This document shows, one piece after another, positions 33,435-42,133 of a stretch of 64,000 bases of DNA. Every line of letters begins with the position of its first letter. Position 1 is the stretch's first letter. This DNA comes from Irineochytrium annulatum (lineage: Eukaryota > Chytridiomycota > Chytridiomycetes > Chytridiales > Chytridiaceae): contig JADGJL010000010.1 in assembly GCA_027600665.1 (NCBI GenBank), positions 89,128 through 153,127 on the forward strand, given 5' to 3'. The translations under genes were made by a program, and so were the position numbers. The notes beneath the pieces are model-generated. The model saw nothing but the letters and a program-made list of their open reading frames with translations. It made no database searches and was not told where the DNA came from.

Positions 33435-33470
33435 ATAAAACCTTCTTCATTCATATGGAGGAGGTTTTAT
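33435..33470 (+). terminator. Hairpin after helicase gene
   Basis: ATAAAACCTTCTTCAT pairs with ATGGAGGAGGTTTTAT through two G-U wobbles, with a 4-nt loop. It is followed by TATGTATG rather than a full T-run, but the stem position and stability suggest a terminator. Confidence 0.65.
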
Positions 33471-33553
33471 TATGTATGTACAGAGAGCTTATTTACATAC
33501 GAACTTACATTCGATATCATTATATCGTTCACGGGTAAAAGGGAGGTACTGAC

Positions 33554-33910
33554 TTGAAGGATACGATAATTAAGTACTGTTTGAACAAGAAAGGCGCGAT
33601 CAAGGATTATCCATTTGGCCCTGATCCAGTCGCGATCAAGGTTGCGGGTAAGATGTTCGCGCTTATTTTTGAAAATAAAGAAAAGAACTGTCGCTTGAAC
33701 TTAAAATGTGACCCGATTATTGCAGAGAATCTGAGAGAGCAGCATGAAGCTGTTCAACCAGGATATCATATGAACAAAAAACACTGGAATACCATTACGT
33801 TGGATGGCTCCTTGTCAGATGAGGATGTCTACGTCATGATCGATCACTCGTATGAAATGGTTATCCAATCCCTTCCGAAAAGGGTTCGGGAATCTCTGGC
33901 CGAATCGTGA
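33554..33910 (+). CDS. MmcQ/YjbR-family protein
   Basis: 118 residues, TTG start with GGGAGG at 33541-33546. The sequence shows the YjbR (DUF419) pattern: an opening YCLNKKGAIKDYPFGPD, the VAGKMFALI strand, LNLKCDP, GYHMNKKHWNTI with the conserved His-Trp, and the closing DHSYEMVIQSLPKRVRE. The fold is a double-wing/CyaY-like DNA-binding-type module. Function is unclear in the family. It is monocistronic, between two unrelated genes. Confidence 0.9.
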   Translation: MKDTIIKYCLNKKGAIKDYPFGPDPVAIKVAGKMFALIFENKEKNCRLNLKCDPIIAENLREQHEAVQPGYHMNKKHWNTITLDGSLSDEDVYVMIDHSYEMVIQSLPKRVRESLAES

Positions 33911-33966
33911 GGCATTTCGCTCATATCAATGCCGATGGTCTGCTCGCCAAGTAGAATGAATATCTT

Positions 33967-34656
33967 ATGAAAATGAAGACATACTTGAAGCCCATATGGG
34001 ACCGTTATCTTGGAAATAAGCAAGATCGAACGGCCTTGTTCAACGTTGCATCCCTTGTTATCAATGCCTGGATTGGGATAGGCAAGCTAGTCTTGGGGAT
34101 ATATCTCCTTTCCGGATGGTTCATCACAAATGCAGTGTATTATTTGATTCTGTGTATAGCCAAAGGCCAGGTGCTTCATCAATATAAAGTTGCCAAAGGT
34201 ATGGTGTCTCCCCAAGAAAGATATTCTTTGGAGCTTGCGGTGTATAAACGCGGAGGTCTTTTTCTATGTTTTCTGGGCGTATCCTATTCGATCGTCTGTC
34301 TGCGAATGTATCTGATCGGTGATGCCTTCATATATAGCGGACTTATTGTATATATCGTAGCTATAGTCGCTTTTACCAAACTTGCTTTTGCCGTGTATGG
34401 TACTTGGGCTAATCGTCATCTACATAACCCAATTATATCTACATTGAAAATGATTAACTTCACCGATGCCATGGTATCCATCGTCGTGACACAAGCGACA
34501 CTACTTACCATGCAAGCCTCACCTCTCGCTTTAAAAACCAGCAGCGTGTTTGGCATGGGGTGCAGCGTTTTATTTTGTCTGATGGGGGTCTGGATGATGT
34601 TCCACAAGACAAAACAGTCAAGTATGGAGCAGGAGAGCGCATCCAACGAACAGTGA
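33967..34656 (+). CDS. Integral membrane protein of unknown function
   Basis: 229 residues with about six hydrophobic segments (roughly 27-50, 52-66, 97-115, 121-143, 166-187, 192-210). No catalytic or transport motif is visible. The segment NAWIGIGKLVLGIYLLSGWF and the paired helices recall cation-diffusion-type membrane cores, but the usual Asp/His metal residues are not obvious. The upstream sequence before ATG 33967 has no good ribosome binding site, so expression may be weak or the start may differ. I do not recognise the family. Confidence 0.75.
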   Translation: MKMKTYLKPIWDRYLGNKQDRTALFNVASLVINAWIGIGKLVLGIYLLSGWFITNAVYYLILCIAKGQVLHQYKVAKGMVSPQERYSLELAVYKRGGLFLCFLGVSYSIVCLRMYLIGDAFIYSGLIVYIVAIVAFTKLAFAVYGTWANRHLHNPIISTLKMINFTDAMVSIVVTQATLLTMQASPLALKTSSVFGMGCSVLFCLMGVWMMFHKTKQSSMEQESASNEQ

Positions 34657-34764
34657 GAAACTGGGGGAGCTTGATATCTCGCATGAATATGCTGTCACAA
34701 CGGAAGGTGGACTGGCAACGACAGTGGGGGAGGAAAATTACATCACTGTCTTGAATTCATTGGA

Positions 34765-34802
34765 GAATGAATGATTCAAATTTCCGATTGTCGGATTCAT
34801 TC
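34765..34802. promoter_or_regulatory. Inverted repeat upstream of esterase gene
   Basis: GAATGAAT at 34765-34772 and ATTCATTC at 34795-34802 are exact reverse complements with a 22-bp spacer, ending 12 bp before the esterase ribosome binding site. It could be an operator or leader hairpin. The evidence is weak. Confidence 0.3.
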
Positions 34803-34827
34803 TTAATGCAAATAAGGAGTGATATCT

Positions 34828-35712
34828 ATGGATCAACAGCAACAACTGGCCATGGTACAACAAATGCGTCAAAATGTCGTCGGTACAGATGCAGCTCTTC
34901 AACCCAGCTCCACGTATGCCGTCACCGTAGAAGAAGTTATGATTCCTACGACGAAAGGTGATGCGCGTGTACTTGTGTATACACCGAATCGGGATCATTC
35001 CGCACCTCTGCCGGTTTTCTTCAATATGCATGGGGGTGGTTTCATCCTCGGACAAGCAGAGATGGATGATCCATGGTGTCGTCTGATCGCTGATCGTGCT
35101 GATTGTGTGGTCGTGAATATCGATTACCGTCTTGCACCAGAGCACAAATTTCCAACCGCAGTCCATGAATGTTATGACGTTGTAAAGTGGGTCCACGACA
35201 ATCCGGAATCCTTCTCGGTGAACCCATCTCTATTCGCCATTGGTGGGCATAGTGCTGGGGGGAATCTTGCAGCAGCAGTGTGTTTGCTGAATCAGCAACG
35301 TGGTAGCGAGCTGCCGATTGTACTTCAGGTTATCGATTATGCCGTGTTGGATATAGCTACAGATCCGGCCGAGAAACCGAGTTATGAAGTAGCCATTCCT
35401 GCTGATATCGCCAGAACGTTCAACGCGATGTACCTTGAAACGCCACAAGATGCGCATGATCCGTTAGCGTCGCCTGTGCTTGCGACATCATTGCAGGGTC
35501 TCCCGGAAGTGTTGATCATTACGGCGGAGAAAGATTCACTGGCACAAGAAGCAAGAACATACGCAGCAAGGCTGGAAGAAAGCGGTGTGAAGGTGACCCA
35601 TAAGGAGTATAAGGGAGCTGCTCATGGATTTACACATTTTGGCGATCTTCAGATAGCTGAGGATGCTTGGTATCGGATGAGTGACAAGATCAGAGAAGCA
35701 TTTTCCAAATAA
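34828..35712 (+). CDS. HSL-family alpha/beta hydrolase (acetyl esterase/lipase type)
   Basis: 294 residues from ATG 34828 (AAGGAG at 34814-34819). Hormone-sensitive-lipase-family hallmarks are clear: oxyanion-hole HGGGF in FNMHGGGFILG, nucleophile Ser in GGHSAGGNLAA, catalytic Asp in TAEKDSLAQEA, and catalytic His in AAHGFTHFG. The N-terminal ~50 residues form the cap. No signal peptide is present, so it is cytosolic. Such enzymes hydrolyse short-chain acyl esters, carbamates or acetylated sugars. Monocistronic. Confidence 0.92.
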   Translation: MDQQQQLAMVQQMRQNVVGTDAALQPSSTYAVTVEEVMIPTTKGDARVLVYTPNRDHSAPLPVFFNMHGGGFILGQAEMDDPWCRLIADRADCVVVNIDYRLAPEHKFPTAVHECYDVVKWVHDNPESFSVNPSLFAIGGHSAGGNLAAAVCLLNQQRGSELPIVLQVIDYAVLDIATDPAEKPSYEVAIPADIARTFNAMYLETPQDAHDPLASPVLATSLQGLPEVLIITAEKDSLAQEARTYAARLEESGVKVTHKEYKGAAHGFTHFGDLQIAEDAWYRMSDKIREAFSK

Positions 35713-35790
35713 AGTACATTAGAGCGACGTGTAGAAAGAACTGGTAAGTGGTTAGATATCATTTGAGCAAGTTGTATAAAAGTTACCTTA

Positions 35791-35817
35791 AAGTCGCCTA
35801 ATGGCGGCTTTTTTTGA
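35791..35817 (+). terminator. Rho-independent terminator
   Basis: AAGTCGCC at 35791-35798 and GGCGGCTT at 35803-35810 with a 4-nt loop and seven T. Near-identical GTCGCC/GGCGGC hairpins recur at 40392 and 57149, a common terminator style in this genome. Confidence 0.9.
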
Positions 35818-35911
35818 GTTCATTGGCGTGATTGCTCAATTGCTTGGTGAAACCAAGCTTCTGATCTTGCAGATGTGTTAATAAACTGGATTAGGAGCCG
35901 TCTTGAGATTA

Positions 35912-35925
35912 TAACGATATCGTTA
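35912..35925. promoter_or_regulatory. 14-bp perfect palindrome upstream of the PKS operon
   Basis: TAACGATATCGTTA is a perfect palindrome 54 bp upstream of the polyketide synthase start, a plausible dimer-binding operator. No regulator gene is adjacent and no clear promoter overlaps it. Confidence 0.5.
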
Positions 35926-35978
35926 AGGGTAAGAGTGTTAAATTAGAGGAAATAATAACCAATACCAGGAGGTTTATT

Positions 35979-37136
35979 ATGAACCAATACAACAGTCCAT
36001 CCGATATCGCCATTCTTGGCATGGGAACGGCTCTCCCTGCTCACCCCGTAGCGCAGTCTGATATTGCGGAACTAATTGCTTCTTCTCTTCAGGATCGGCC
36101 GGATTTGGCCCGGTTTGCCAGGCGAATATTCAAGTCCTGTGGTGTTGAAACTCGATATACCGTAGAACCGAGTTATCTGGGCTCACTGGAAGAATGCCGT
36201 TATCTGCCCTCTGGTGAGAGATCTGACATCCCGACAACTGAAGAAAGAATGAATACTTACAAGCGAGAGGCGCTTCCGCTCGGAATCGAGGCGGCAGAGA
36301 AAGCCCTCTCGGATTCAGGTGTATCTCCCAAGAGCATCACGCATATCATCACCGTCAGTTGCACCGGTCAATATCTGCCAGGTCTTGATGTTATGCTCAT
36401 CCGTCACTTGGGACTGTCTGACCGTGTTAACCGACTGCCGTTGATCTTTCAGGGCTGTGCCGCAGGGTTGAAAGCCATTCAGATGGCACGAGATGTCGTG
36501 CAGGGTGCTCCGGGATCACAGGTACTTATTGTCTGTGTAGAGTTGTGCACAATACATTTTCAGCCGGTGCAAGATCGAGAAGCACTATTTGCGGCTTCAT
36601 TCTTCGGAGATGCAGCTTCTTCTTGCATAGTGGGCACACCAGAACCTCAGCACAAAAATGTTCTGTGCTTGGGTACGGGGTATTCTGTGCTTCTTCCGGA
36701 TTCAACTGAGGATATGACCTGGGAGGTTGGGAATCTGGGGTATGACCTTTATCTATCACCTCGTATTCCGAAGCTGCTTGGTGTTCATCTGGAAGAGGAA
36801 CTTCGTCTCTTATTGCAAAGTGAGGAGCTTCCTGAACTGTGGGCCATTCATCCGGGAGGACGCGGGATTGTGGACACTGTGCAGAATGTAATGAAGCTGA
36901 GAGATGAACAAACAAAGTACAGCAGGGAGATCCTTAGAACGTATGGTAACCTGTCTTCCAACACGATTCTGTTTGTACTGAATGCGATGCGTGAGGACAT
37001 GAAGGTGCAGGTTCAATCCTCGACAGATGGGGTAGCCATGGCATTTGGACCGGGACTCACCGCGGAGTTGATGAAATTCACTTATGTACCCTCATTATCT
37101 TCAGTGATGGAGGACCACGAACATGTCCTTCTTTAG
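35979..37136 (+). CDS. Type III polyketide synthase
   Basis: 385 residues, normal length for a bacterial chalcone/stilbene-synthase-like enzyme. The catalytic triad is visible: Cys160 in FQGCAAGLKAI, His291 in AIHPGGRG and Asn324 in YGNLSSNT. It condenses a fatty acyl or other starter CoA with malonyl-CoA to give alkylresorcinols, alkylpyrones or related phenols. It is the first gene of a three-gene operon and overlaps the methyltransferase by 14 bp. Order and types match Streptomyces srsABC (PKS, methyltransferase, flavoprotein hydroxylase), which makes methoxylated phenolic lipids and quinones. The product here is inference. Confidence 0.95.
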   Translation: MNQYNSPSDIAILGMGTALPAHPVAQSDIAELIASSLQDRPDLARFARRIFKSCGVETRYTVEPSYLGSLEECRYLPSGERSDIPTTEERMNTYKREALPLGIEAAEKALSDSGVSPKSITHIITVSCTGQYLPGLDVMLIRHLGLSDRVNRLPLIFQGCAAGLKAIQMARDVVQGAPGSQVLIVCVELCTIHFQPVQDREALFAASFFGDAASSCIVGTPEPQHKNVLCLGTGYSVLLPDSTEDMTWEVGNLGYDLYLSPRIPKLLGVHLEEELRLLLQSEELPELWAIHPGGRGIVDTVQNVMKLRDEQTKYSREILRTYGNLSSNTILFVLNAMREDMKVQVQSSTDGVAMAFGPGLTAELMKFTYVPSLSSVMEDHEHVLL

Positions 37137-37842
37137 AACATTATCCATTCGGGCCAAGGAAGAGGAACTGATGGATGACTTCTCTATGGGAGGGGAGGAG
37201 CTGCGTGAAGCACTCAGACATCTGAGACGTCTTAACAAAATATTCGCGGCACCCGGCCCAACGCTTGCTGGTGTAGAGAAGTTATGGAACTCTGTCGGCA
37301 GGCCAGATAAACTGTCTCTTCTGGATGTGGGGGCAGGTTCAGGGGATGTGAACCAGAAACTGCTGCAATGGGCGGACCGTCAGGGCATTCAGTTGGAAAT
37401 TACATTGGTTGATTTGACGGAAGAGGCGTGTGAGGAAGCAAGACAACTATTCCGTGACGAACCCCGAGTCAGGGTACAACGTGCCGATCTTACGCAACTG
37501 CCCGATGCTTCAGCAGATATTGTGACAGGTTCCCAGTTTGTGCATCATTTTGACGGAGATCAGTTGGTTGATATGGTTTCTCATATGCTGCGAGCATCGA
37601 GATATGGTGTCGTCATTAACGATATTCACCGCCATTCCGTGTCCTATAAAGCCGTCTGGATTACAACACGAATGATCTCGCGCAATCGGTACATTCGTCA
37701 TGATGGCCCTCTGTCCGTAGCCAAAGGCTTTACAGGCAGGGATTGGAAGGAACTTAAACAACGGCTAAATCATGATACGATGACTTATGAATGGAAGCCT
37801 TTGTTCCGTTACTCTGTTGTTATTCCCACAAAGGGCAGGTGA
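37123..37842 (+). CDS. SAM-dependent methyltransferase of the type III PKS operon
   Basis: 239 residues starting inside the PKS gene, so translation is coupled. SAM motif I is LLDVGAGSGDVNQ, motif II is ITLVDLTEEACEEA, and ADIVTGSQFVHHF is the post-II region, typical of class I enzymes of the UbiE/MenG-like kind. An N-terminal ~75-residue helical part, including FAAPGPTLAGVEKLW, is a common extension in polyketide-associated methyltransferases. It probably O- or C-methylates the polyketide product. The flavoprotein gene follows 6 bp later. Confidence 0.9.
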   Translation: MSFFRTLSIRAKEEELMDDFSMGGEELREALRHLRRLNKIFAAPGPTLAGVEKLWNSVGRPDKLSLLDVGAGSGDVNQKLLQWADRQGIQLEITLVDLTEEACEEARQLFRDEPRVRVQRADLTQLPDASADIVTGSQFVHHFDGDQLVDMVSHMLRASRYGVVINDIHRHSVSYKAVWITTRMISRNRYIRHDGPLSVAKGFTGRDWKELKQRLNHDTMTYEWKPLFRYSVVIPTKGR

Positions 37843-37848
37843 TCTGAC

Positions 37849-38997
37849 GTGACGAATTCGATAGATGTGATTGTCATCGGAGCCGGGATTGCCGGTAGTA
37901 CGTGTGCAATGCAACTGGCAGGAAAAGGTCATCGAACCCTTTTGCTGGATCGCCAAGAGTTCCCTCGACACAAAACCTGTGGTGAGTTCATGTCACCCGA
38001 AACCAAGGAAATGCTGGAGGTTCTGGACATTCACCTTCTGGACCAGACGAAGAAACCCAGTACCATGGATCATGCCAAAATCGTTATGCCACAAGGTGGA
38101 GTGATCGAAGCACCACTGCCGGGATTTGCATATGGCATAAGTCGATATGAGCTGGACCAGATTTTGCATCAGAAGGCTCTGGCGGCCGGAGCCCAGATTG
38201 TTACCAAAGCGACCGTAACGAGTATTGAGCAGCTTGAGGATGCCAGTTATGAGGTTCAAGTGAAACAGGGAGATGAGCGGATGAGCTACAGAGCCAAAGC
38301 CGTCATCGGAGCACATGGTACCAAGAAGCCGCGTGGGATGGCTTCCGCACCTGAACTGCGAGACCAAACCGTATATGTTGGGGTTAAATCCCACTTCAGC
38401 GGAATTGAGATTCCTGCACGGGTCGAGTTATATTTTTGTGAGGGTGGTTATGTGGGGATTTCCCCCATTGAAAATGGCAATGTGAATGTCGCCGCATTGT
38501 TGACACTGGATACCGTACAGGGAAGTGGCAAGTCTGTAAACGATATTTTACAGGCGGCTTCCCTGAAGAACGTGAGTTTGGCAGCCCGTTTAGCCGAAGG
38601 AAAACCTGTAGACGGAACGCAAGTGTCAATTGCACCGCTGCATCTGTCCAATGTTCCTGAACCTTGGTCTCAATATCCGCATATTGGAGATGCCATGCTG
38701 ATGATCCCGCCTTTATGTGGAGACGGGATGTCCATTGCCCTTCGCTCCTCACTCCTGTGTGCAAGGTGGACCGACAAGTACCTCCAAGGCGACATTGAAC
38801 ATGCCGATTGGCAGAGTAATTACACGCTGGAAGCAAGCCGTGAATTCACCCAATTGCTCAGACGCGCAAGAAGAATTCAAAAGCTGGCTTTTGCGAAAAC
38901 CAATAAATTCTATCCTGGTCTGGCTCGGATGATCCCCGGTTTAGCTGCTTATGTCGTGAAGGCCACACGGTTATCCGAGATGAACGCAGCGCGCTAA
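37849..38997 (+). CDS. FAD-dependent monooxygenase/reductase (geranylgeranyl reductase-like)
   Basis: 382 residues, GTG start. VIVIGAGIAGSTCAMQLA followed by LLLDRQEFPRHKTCGEFMSPE is the FAD-binding N-terminus of the aromatic hydroxylase/geranylgeranyl reductase superfamily. Near residue 280, GDAMLMIPPLCGDGMSIALRS is the second FAD motif (GD...P..G.G). In the srsABC precedent the flavoprotein hydroxylates the methylated alkylresorcinol on the way to a quinone. Here hydroxylation or reduction are both possible. It is the last gene of the operon, followed by a terminator. Confidence 0.9.
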   Translation: MTNSIDVIVIGAGIAGSTCAMQLAGKGHRTLLLDRQEFPRHKTCGEFMSPETKEMLEVLDIHLLDQTKKPSTMDHAKIVMPQGGVIEAPLPGFAYGISRYELDQILHQKALAAGAQIVTKATVTSIEQLEDASYEVQVKQGDERMSYRAKAVIGAHGTKKPRGMASAPELRDQTVYVGVKSHFSGIEIPARVELYFCEGGYVGISPIENGNVNVAALLTLDTVQGSGKSVNDILQAASLKNVSLAARLAEGKPVDGTQVSIAPLHLSNVPEPWSQYPHIGDAMLMIPPLCGDGMSIALRSSLLCARWTDKYLQGDIEHADWQSNYTLEASREFTQLLRRARRIQKLAFAKTNKFYPGLARMIPGLAAYVVKATRLSEMNAAR

Positions 38998-39018
38998 TTC
39001 ATTGAAACTTTGCTCGCG

Positions 39019-39048
39019 AAAGAGGTTGCTGACGGCGGCCTCTTTTTT
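39019..39048 (+). terminator. Rho-independent terminator of the PKS operon
   Basis: AAAGAGG and CCTCTTTT close a stem whose inside is partly paired (TGC with GGC). Five or more T follow on the right arm. Confidence 0.7.
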
Positions 39049-39078
39049 GGTGTATACATATAATTTTGTGGAGACAGT

Positions 39079-39106
39079 TTGGAAATTCGGCAAATGCTCG
39101 TATAAT
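39079..39106 (+). promoter_or_regulatory. Promoter of aminotransferase gene
   Basis: TTGGAA at 39079-39084 and consensus TATAAT at 39101-39106 with a 16-bp spacer. The start codon is about 60 bp downstream. Confidence 0.65.
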
Positions 39107-39166
39107 AGAATCTAATGTAACGATAGAGAACTAAGTCAGATGAAATGTCGGGAGGCACTATTTAAG

Positions 39167-40357
39167 ATGAACTATTCATTTTCCAATCGTATCGCAGCAC
39201 TGCAACCATCCATTATTCGCGAGATTCTGAAAGCTTCCTCGGGGCAAAATGTGATTCCATTCTCTGCGGGAAACCCCGCACCGGAAACCTTTCCTATTGA
39301 GGCGATTCGCACGTTCACCCAAACCATTCTGGAGCAAGACCCGGTCACGGCTCTGCAATATGGAATTACAGAAGGATATGTTCCCCTCAGGGAAGCATTA
39401 ACGCAACATTTGAAGACAGGTTTTGATACGGGTAAGCCATCCGATCAATTGTTCATTGTATCTGGAGCGCAGCAGGGGATTGAGCTTGCCTGTAAAGTGT
39501 TCTGTAATGAAGGGGACACGATTATCTGTGAGAGTCCGAGCTTTATTGGTTCACTCAACTCCTTCCGGGCATCCGGTGCGAAGCTTGCGGGTGTTCCGAT
39601 GGAGATGGACGGTATGGATATCGAGAAGCTGGAACAGGCGCTGCAAACGGAGCCCAATGTGAAAATGATCTATGTGATCCCAAGTTTTCAGAATCCTACT
39701 GGTGTAACGACAAGTCTAGCTAAACGTAAGGCTATATACGAGCTGGCTAAGAAGTATGGCGTTATGATTTTGGAAGATAATCCGTACGGAGAACTTCGAT
39801 TCAACGGAGACGATGTGCCAACCATCAAGTCTATGGATGATGAGGGTCTGGTCATCTATGTTGGATCATTCTCCAAAATTTTGTCGGCGGGACTACGTGT
39901 CGGTTTTGTACAAGCGCCACATGAAGTGGTGGAGAAGATGGTTGTTGCCAAACAGGGAGAAGACGTACATACCGCCATGCTTCCACAGATTCTGGCATAC
40001 AAGTTCATGACAGAATATGATTACGCGGGGCACATTAACAGCATTCGTGAGGTATATCGGAGAAAAGCTACATTGATGATGGACAAGCTGCAAGAGCATA
40101 TGGGTGAGTCCGTTAACTACACTCAACCGGATGGTGGACTGTTCCTCTGGTGTGACCTGCCAGCACATGTGCCGATGCTTGATTATGCCAAGACAGCGGC
40201 AGCTCAAGGGGTTGCGGTTGTACCGGGAAATGCATTTCTGGTGAACGAGCAAGACCCTTGTAATGCCATCAGACTTAATTTCTCAACCCCGTCAGACGAA
40301 CAGATTATCAAGGGTGTAGATATTTTGGGTCAGGTATTGAAGGGCTACAACGCTTAA
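39167..40357 (+). CDS. PLP-dependent aminotransferase (2-aminoadipate/LysN-like, fold type I)
   Basis: About 396 residues from ATG 39167 (GGGAGG at 39150-39155; the frame opens earlier at 39140). It is the aminotransferase-only relative of MocR proteins. YVIPSFQNPTG, then MILEDNPYGELRF (Asp and Tyr contacting PLP), the Schiff-base Lys in YVGSFSKILSAGLRVGF, and the substrate-carboxylate Arg in NAIRLNFS near the end. Relatives use 2-aminoadipate, aromatic or branched amino acids with 2-oxoglutarate. Monocistronic with its own promoter and terminator. Confidence 0.93.
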   Translation: MNYSFSNRIAALQPSIIREILKASSGQNVIPFSAGNPAPETFPIEAIRTFTQTILEQDPVTALQYGITEGYVPLREALTQHLKTGFDTGKPSDQLFIVSGAQQGIELACKVFCNEGDTIICESPSFIGSLNSFRASGAKLAGVPMEMDGMDIEKLEQALQTEPNVKMIYVIPSFQNPTGVTTSLAKRKAIYELAKKYGVMILEDNPYGELRFNGDDVPTIKSMDDEGLVIYVGSFSKILSAGLRVGFVQAPHEVVEKMVVAKQGEDVHTAMLPQILAYKFMTEYDYAGHINSIREVYRRKATLMMDKLQEHMGESVNYTQPDGGLFLWCDLPAHVPMLDYAKTAAAQGVAVVPGNAFLVNEQDPCNAIRLNFSTPSDEQIIKGVDILGQVLKGYNA

Positions 40358-40391
40358 TATTGCATAAAAAGTAAAATACAATAATCCATGA

Positions 40392-40418
40392 GAAGTCGCC
40401 AATGGGCGGCTTCTTTTT
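40392..40418. terminator. Terminator between convergent genes
   Basis: GAAGTCGCC and GGCGGCTTC pair around a short loop, followed by a T-run on the plus strand. It ends the aminotransferase transcript. The MaoC-like gene arrives from the other side. Confidence 0.9.
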
Positions 40419-40433
40419 GGCCTTTCACAGCCC

Positions 40434-40859
40434 TTAATTATCAATTAATGCACTTAATTCTGCCTGAAAAACCTTTTGATTCTTCTGATTAAAAGTACTC
40501 AGCAGCACGGTAACAATCCCATTACCTTTTCGTCGGGGCGTTAGTCCAATAACTTCTGCAATGACATGAAGTTCATCATCCGGAAAGACCGGCTTCAGAA
40601 ATTGAATGTTATTCATTCCGGTTCCCGCCACGACATGTTCTCCATAGACCCCGACCTCAATCCATAATTTAAAGGAGATATTCATCGTTTGCATGCCAGA
40701 AGCAATGATACTGCCAAAGCGGCCTTGCTTGGCTTTCTCCTCATCCAAATGCATGTACTGTGGATCATAGATCGTGGCAAACTCCATAATATCGTTCTTG
40801 GACAATGCCAAGGATGTGGTTTCGTAGCGCTGACCTATTACATATTCACTGAATCTCAT
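40434..40859 (-). CDS. MaoC-like (hot-dog fold) dehydratase/hydratase
   Basis: 141 residues covering a single hot-dog domain. The hydratase-type signature is present: DPQYMHLDEEKAKQGRFGSIIASGMQT, in which Asp and His precede the conserved Gly-rich turn of (R)-specific enoyl-CoA hydratases. Later FLKPVFPDDELHVIAEV is the characteristic MaoC strand. It should hydrate or dehydrate a 2-enoyl- or 3-hydroxyacyl-thioester. The ribosome binding site is GAGGTG. No other fatty-acid genes are adjacent, so its pathway is unknown. Confidence 0.88.
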   Translation of the reverse strand: MRFSEYVIGQRYETTSLALSKNDIMEFATIYDPQYMHLDEEKAKQGRFGSIIASGMQTMNISFKLWIEVGVYGEHVVAGTGMNNIQFLKPVFPDDELHVIAEVIGLTPRRKGNGIVTVLLSTFNQKNQKVFQAELSALIDN

Positions 40860-41017
40860 GAAGGCACCTCGGTTTCTTTAATATGTTTTTCGTAGTCGAT
40901 GTCTTGGAAAGAGACATGACTGGACTGACGTGTTAAAATGCTAGTGAACACGCCGGTGTTATGCTGTGTTACCGACATAATGAAATAAACAGATGAAACT
41001 GTCTTTGAGGAGTATAT

Positions 41018-42016
41018 ATGATGATAACGATTAAAGATGTAGCCAAGATGGCGGGAGTAGCCAGTTCAACCGTATCTTGTGTACTCAACGATAAAGGCAA
41101 TGTAAGTGAGCCAACAAGACTCCGAGTACTTGAGGCAGCGAGCCAACTTAATTACGTTAGGCATGGTCCTGCATCTGAATTAAAACGAAATAGTACACAA
41201 ACCATTGGTATTATTGTCCATGACATGTCCAGTCCGTATTTCTCGGATTTGGTGAACGGAATAGAAACTGTCGTCATGAGTCATGGATACGATATGATCG
41301 TATGTAGTTCGTTGGGTGGAGAGAAATCAACAGCCCATCGTTACATCCGAGAAAGAAGAATTGATGGAGCTATTGTTATCGCTCAGAATATTCAAGATCA
41401 ATTGCTGATTGAAGCATCTGAAGCCGGATTTCCAATTGTTGTCATGGATCGGGATCTGGATGCTCAACATATTGTAAAGGTTTTGATGAGTGATACGCAA
41501 GGCGGATACCTGGCAACCCGTTATCTGATCGATAAAGGCCACCGGACAATAGCTTATATCAGTGGTCCGTCACAATCGGAATGTAATCTCCATCGTTATC
41601 AGGGTTATTTGAAAGCCTTGAAGGAGGCAGGCATTGAAGAGAATCCCGAGTGGAAAATTGGCGGACAATACATGAAGCAAGATGGCTACGTTGCAGCCAA
41701 GAAACTGCTTGAAGGAGAGTTGCCCTCCGCGGTTTTCTTTGCAAATGATGAAATGGCGATCACCGGCATGGAAGCCTTCAGAGAGCATGATATTTCAATT
41801 CCCGAGCAGTTATCCGTGATCGGCTTTGACAATATACCTGCATCACAGTACATGAATCCACCACTAACCACCTTTCGTCAGCCAAAGAGGGATGCAGGTC
41901 AGCTTGCAGGTCATGTTCTCTTTCAATTGCTGAATGGAGAGGTAGTTGAGACGTTGTATACACTGGACATCCAATGCGTGGAACGCGATTCTGTTCGGCT
42001 CCTCAACCTGAGTTGA
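41018..42016 (+). CDS. LacI-family transcriptional regulator
   Basis: 332 residues. Residues 1-~58 hold the LacI headpiece ITIKDVAKMAGVASSTVSCVLN with hinge helix, followed by a periplasmic-binding-protein-type effector domain (TIGIIVHDMSSPYFSDLVNGIE, then VIGFDNIPASQYMNPPLTTFRQP). Effectors in the family are usually sugars. The next genes are an AraC regulator and a sugar ABC importer, so a carbohydrate signal is likely. GAGGAG at 41007-41012 serves ATG 41018 or 41021. The stop codon lies inside the terminator hairpin. Confidence 0.93.
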   Translation: MMITIKDVAKMAGVASSTVSCVLNDKGNVSEPTRLRVLEAASQLNYVRHGPASELKRNSTQTIGIIVHDMSSPYFSDLVNGIETVVMSHGYDMIVCSSLGGEKSTAHRYIRERRIDGAIVIAQNIQDQLLIEASEAGFPIVVMDRDLDAQHIVKVLMSDTQGGYLATRYLIDKGHRTIAYISGPSQSECNLHRYQGYLKALKEAGIEENPEWKIGGQYMKQDGYVAAKKLLEGELPSAVFFANDEMAITGMEAFREHDISIPEQLSVIGFDNIPASQYMNPPLTTFRQPKRDAGQLAGHVLFQLLNGEVVETLYTLDIQCVERDSVRLLNLS

Positions 42017-42027
42017 GGAGTTTTTTT
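41999..42027 (+). terminator. Terminator overlapping the LacI stop codon
   Basis: CTCCTCAAC at 41999-42007 and GTTGAGGAG at 42012-42020 with a 4-nt loop and seven T. The left arm lies within the last codons of the LacI gene. Confidence 0.92.
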
Positions 42028-42133
42028 CATTCTATAGAATTTTAAATACTTAAAAAGAAAGGAGAGTAGCCATGAATGCATAATATAAAGACGAGGAGTT
42101 TTTTTGCTTTGGAAATAAATGGAGGGTGATACG

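Noticed and set aside
36526..36915. 129-residue minus-strand frame inside the PKS gene
   Set aside because: It lies entirely within a conserved, catalytic part of the type III PKS and has the composition of a shadow frame.
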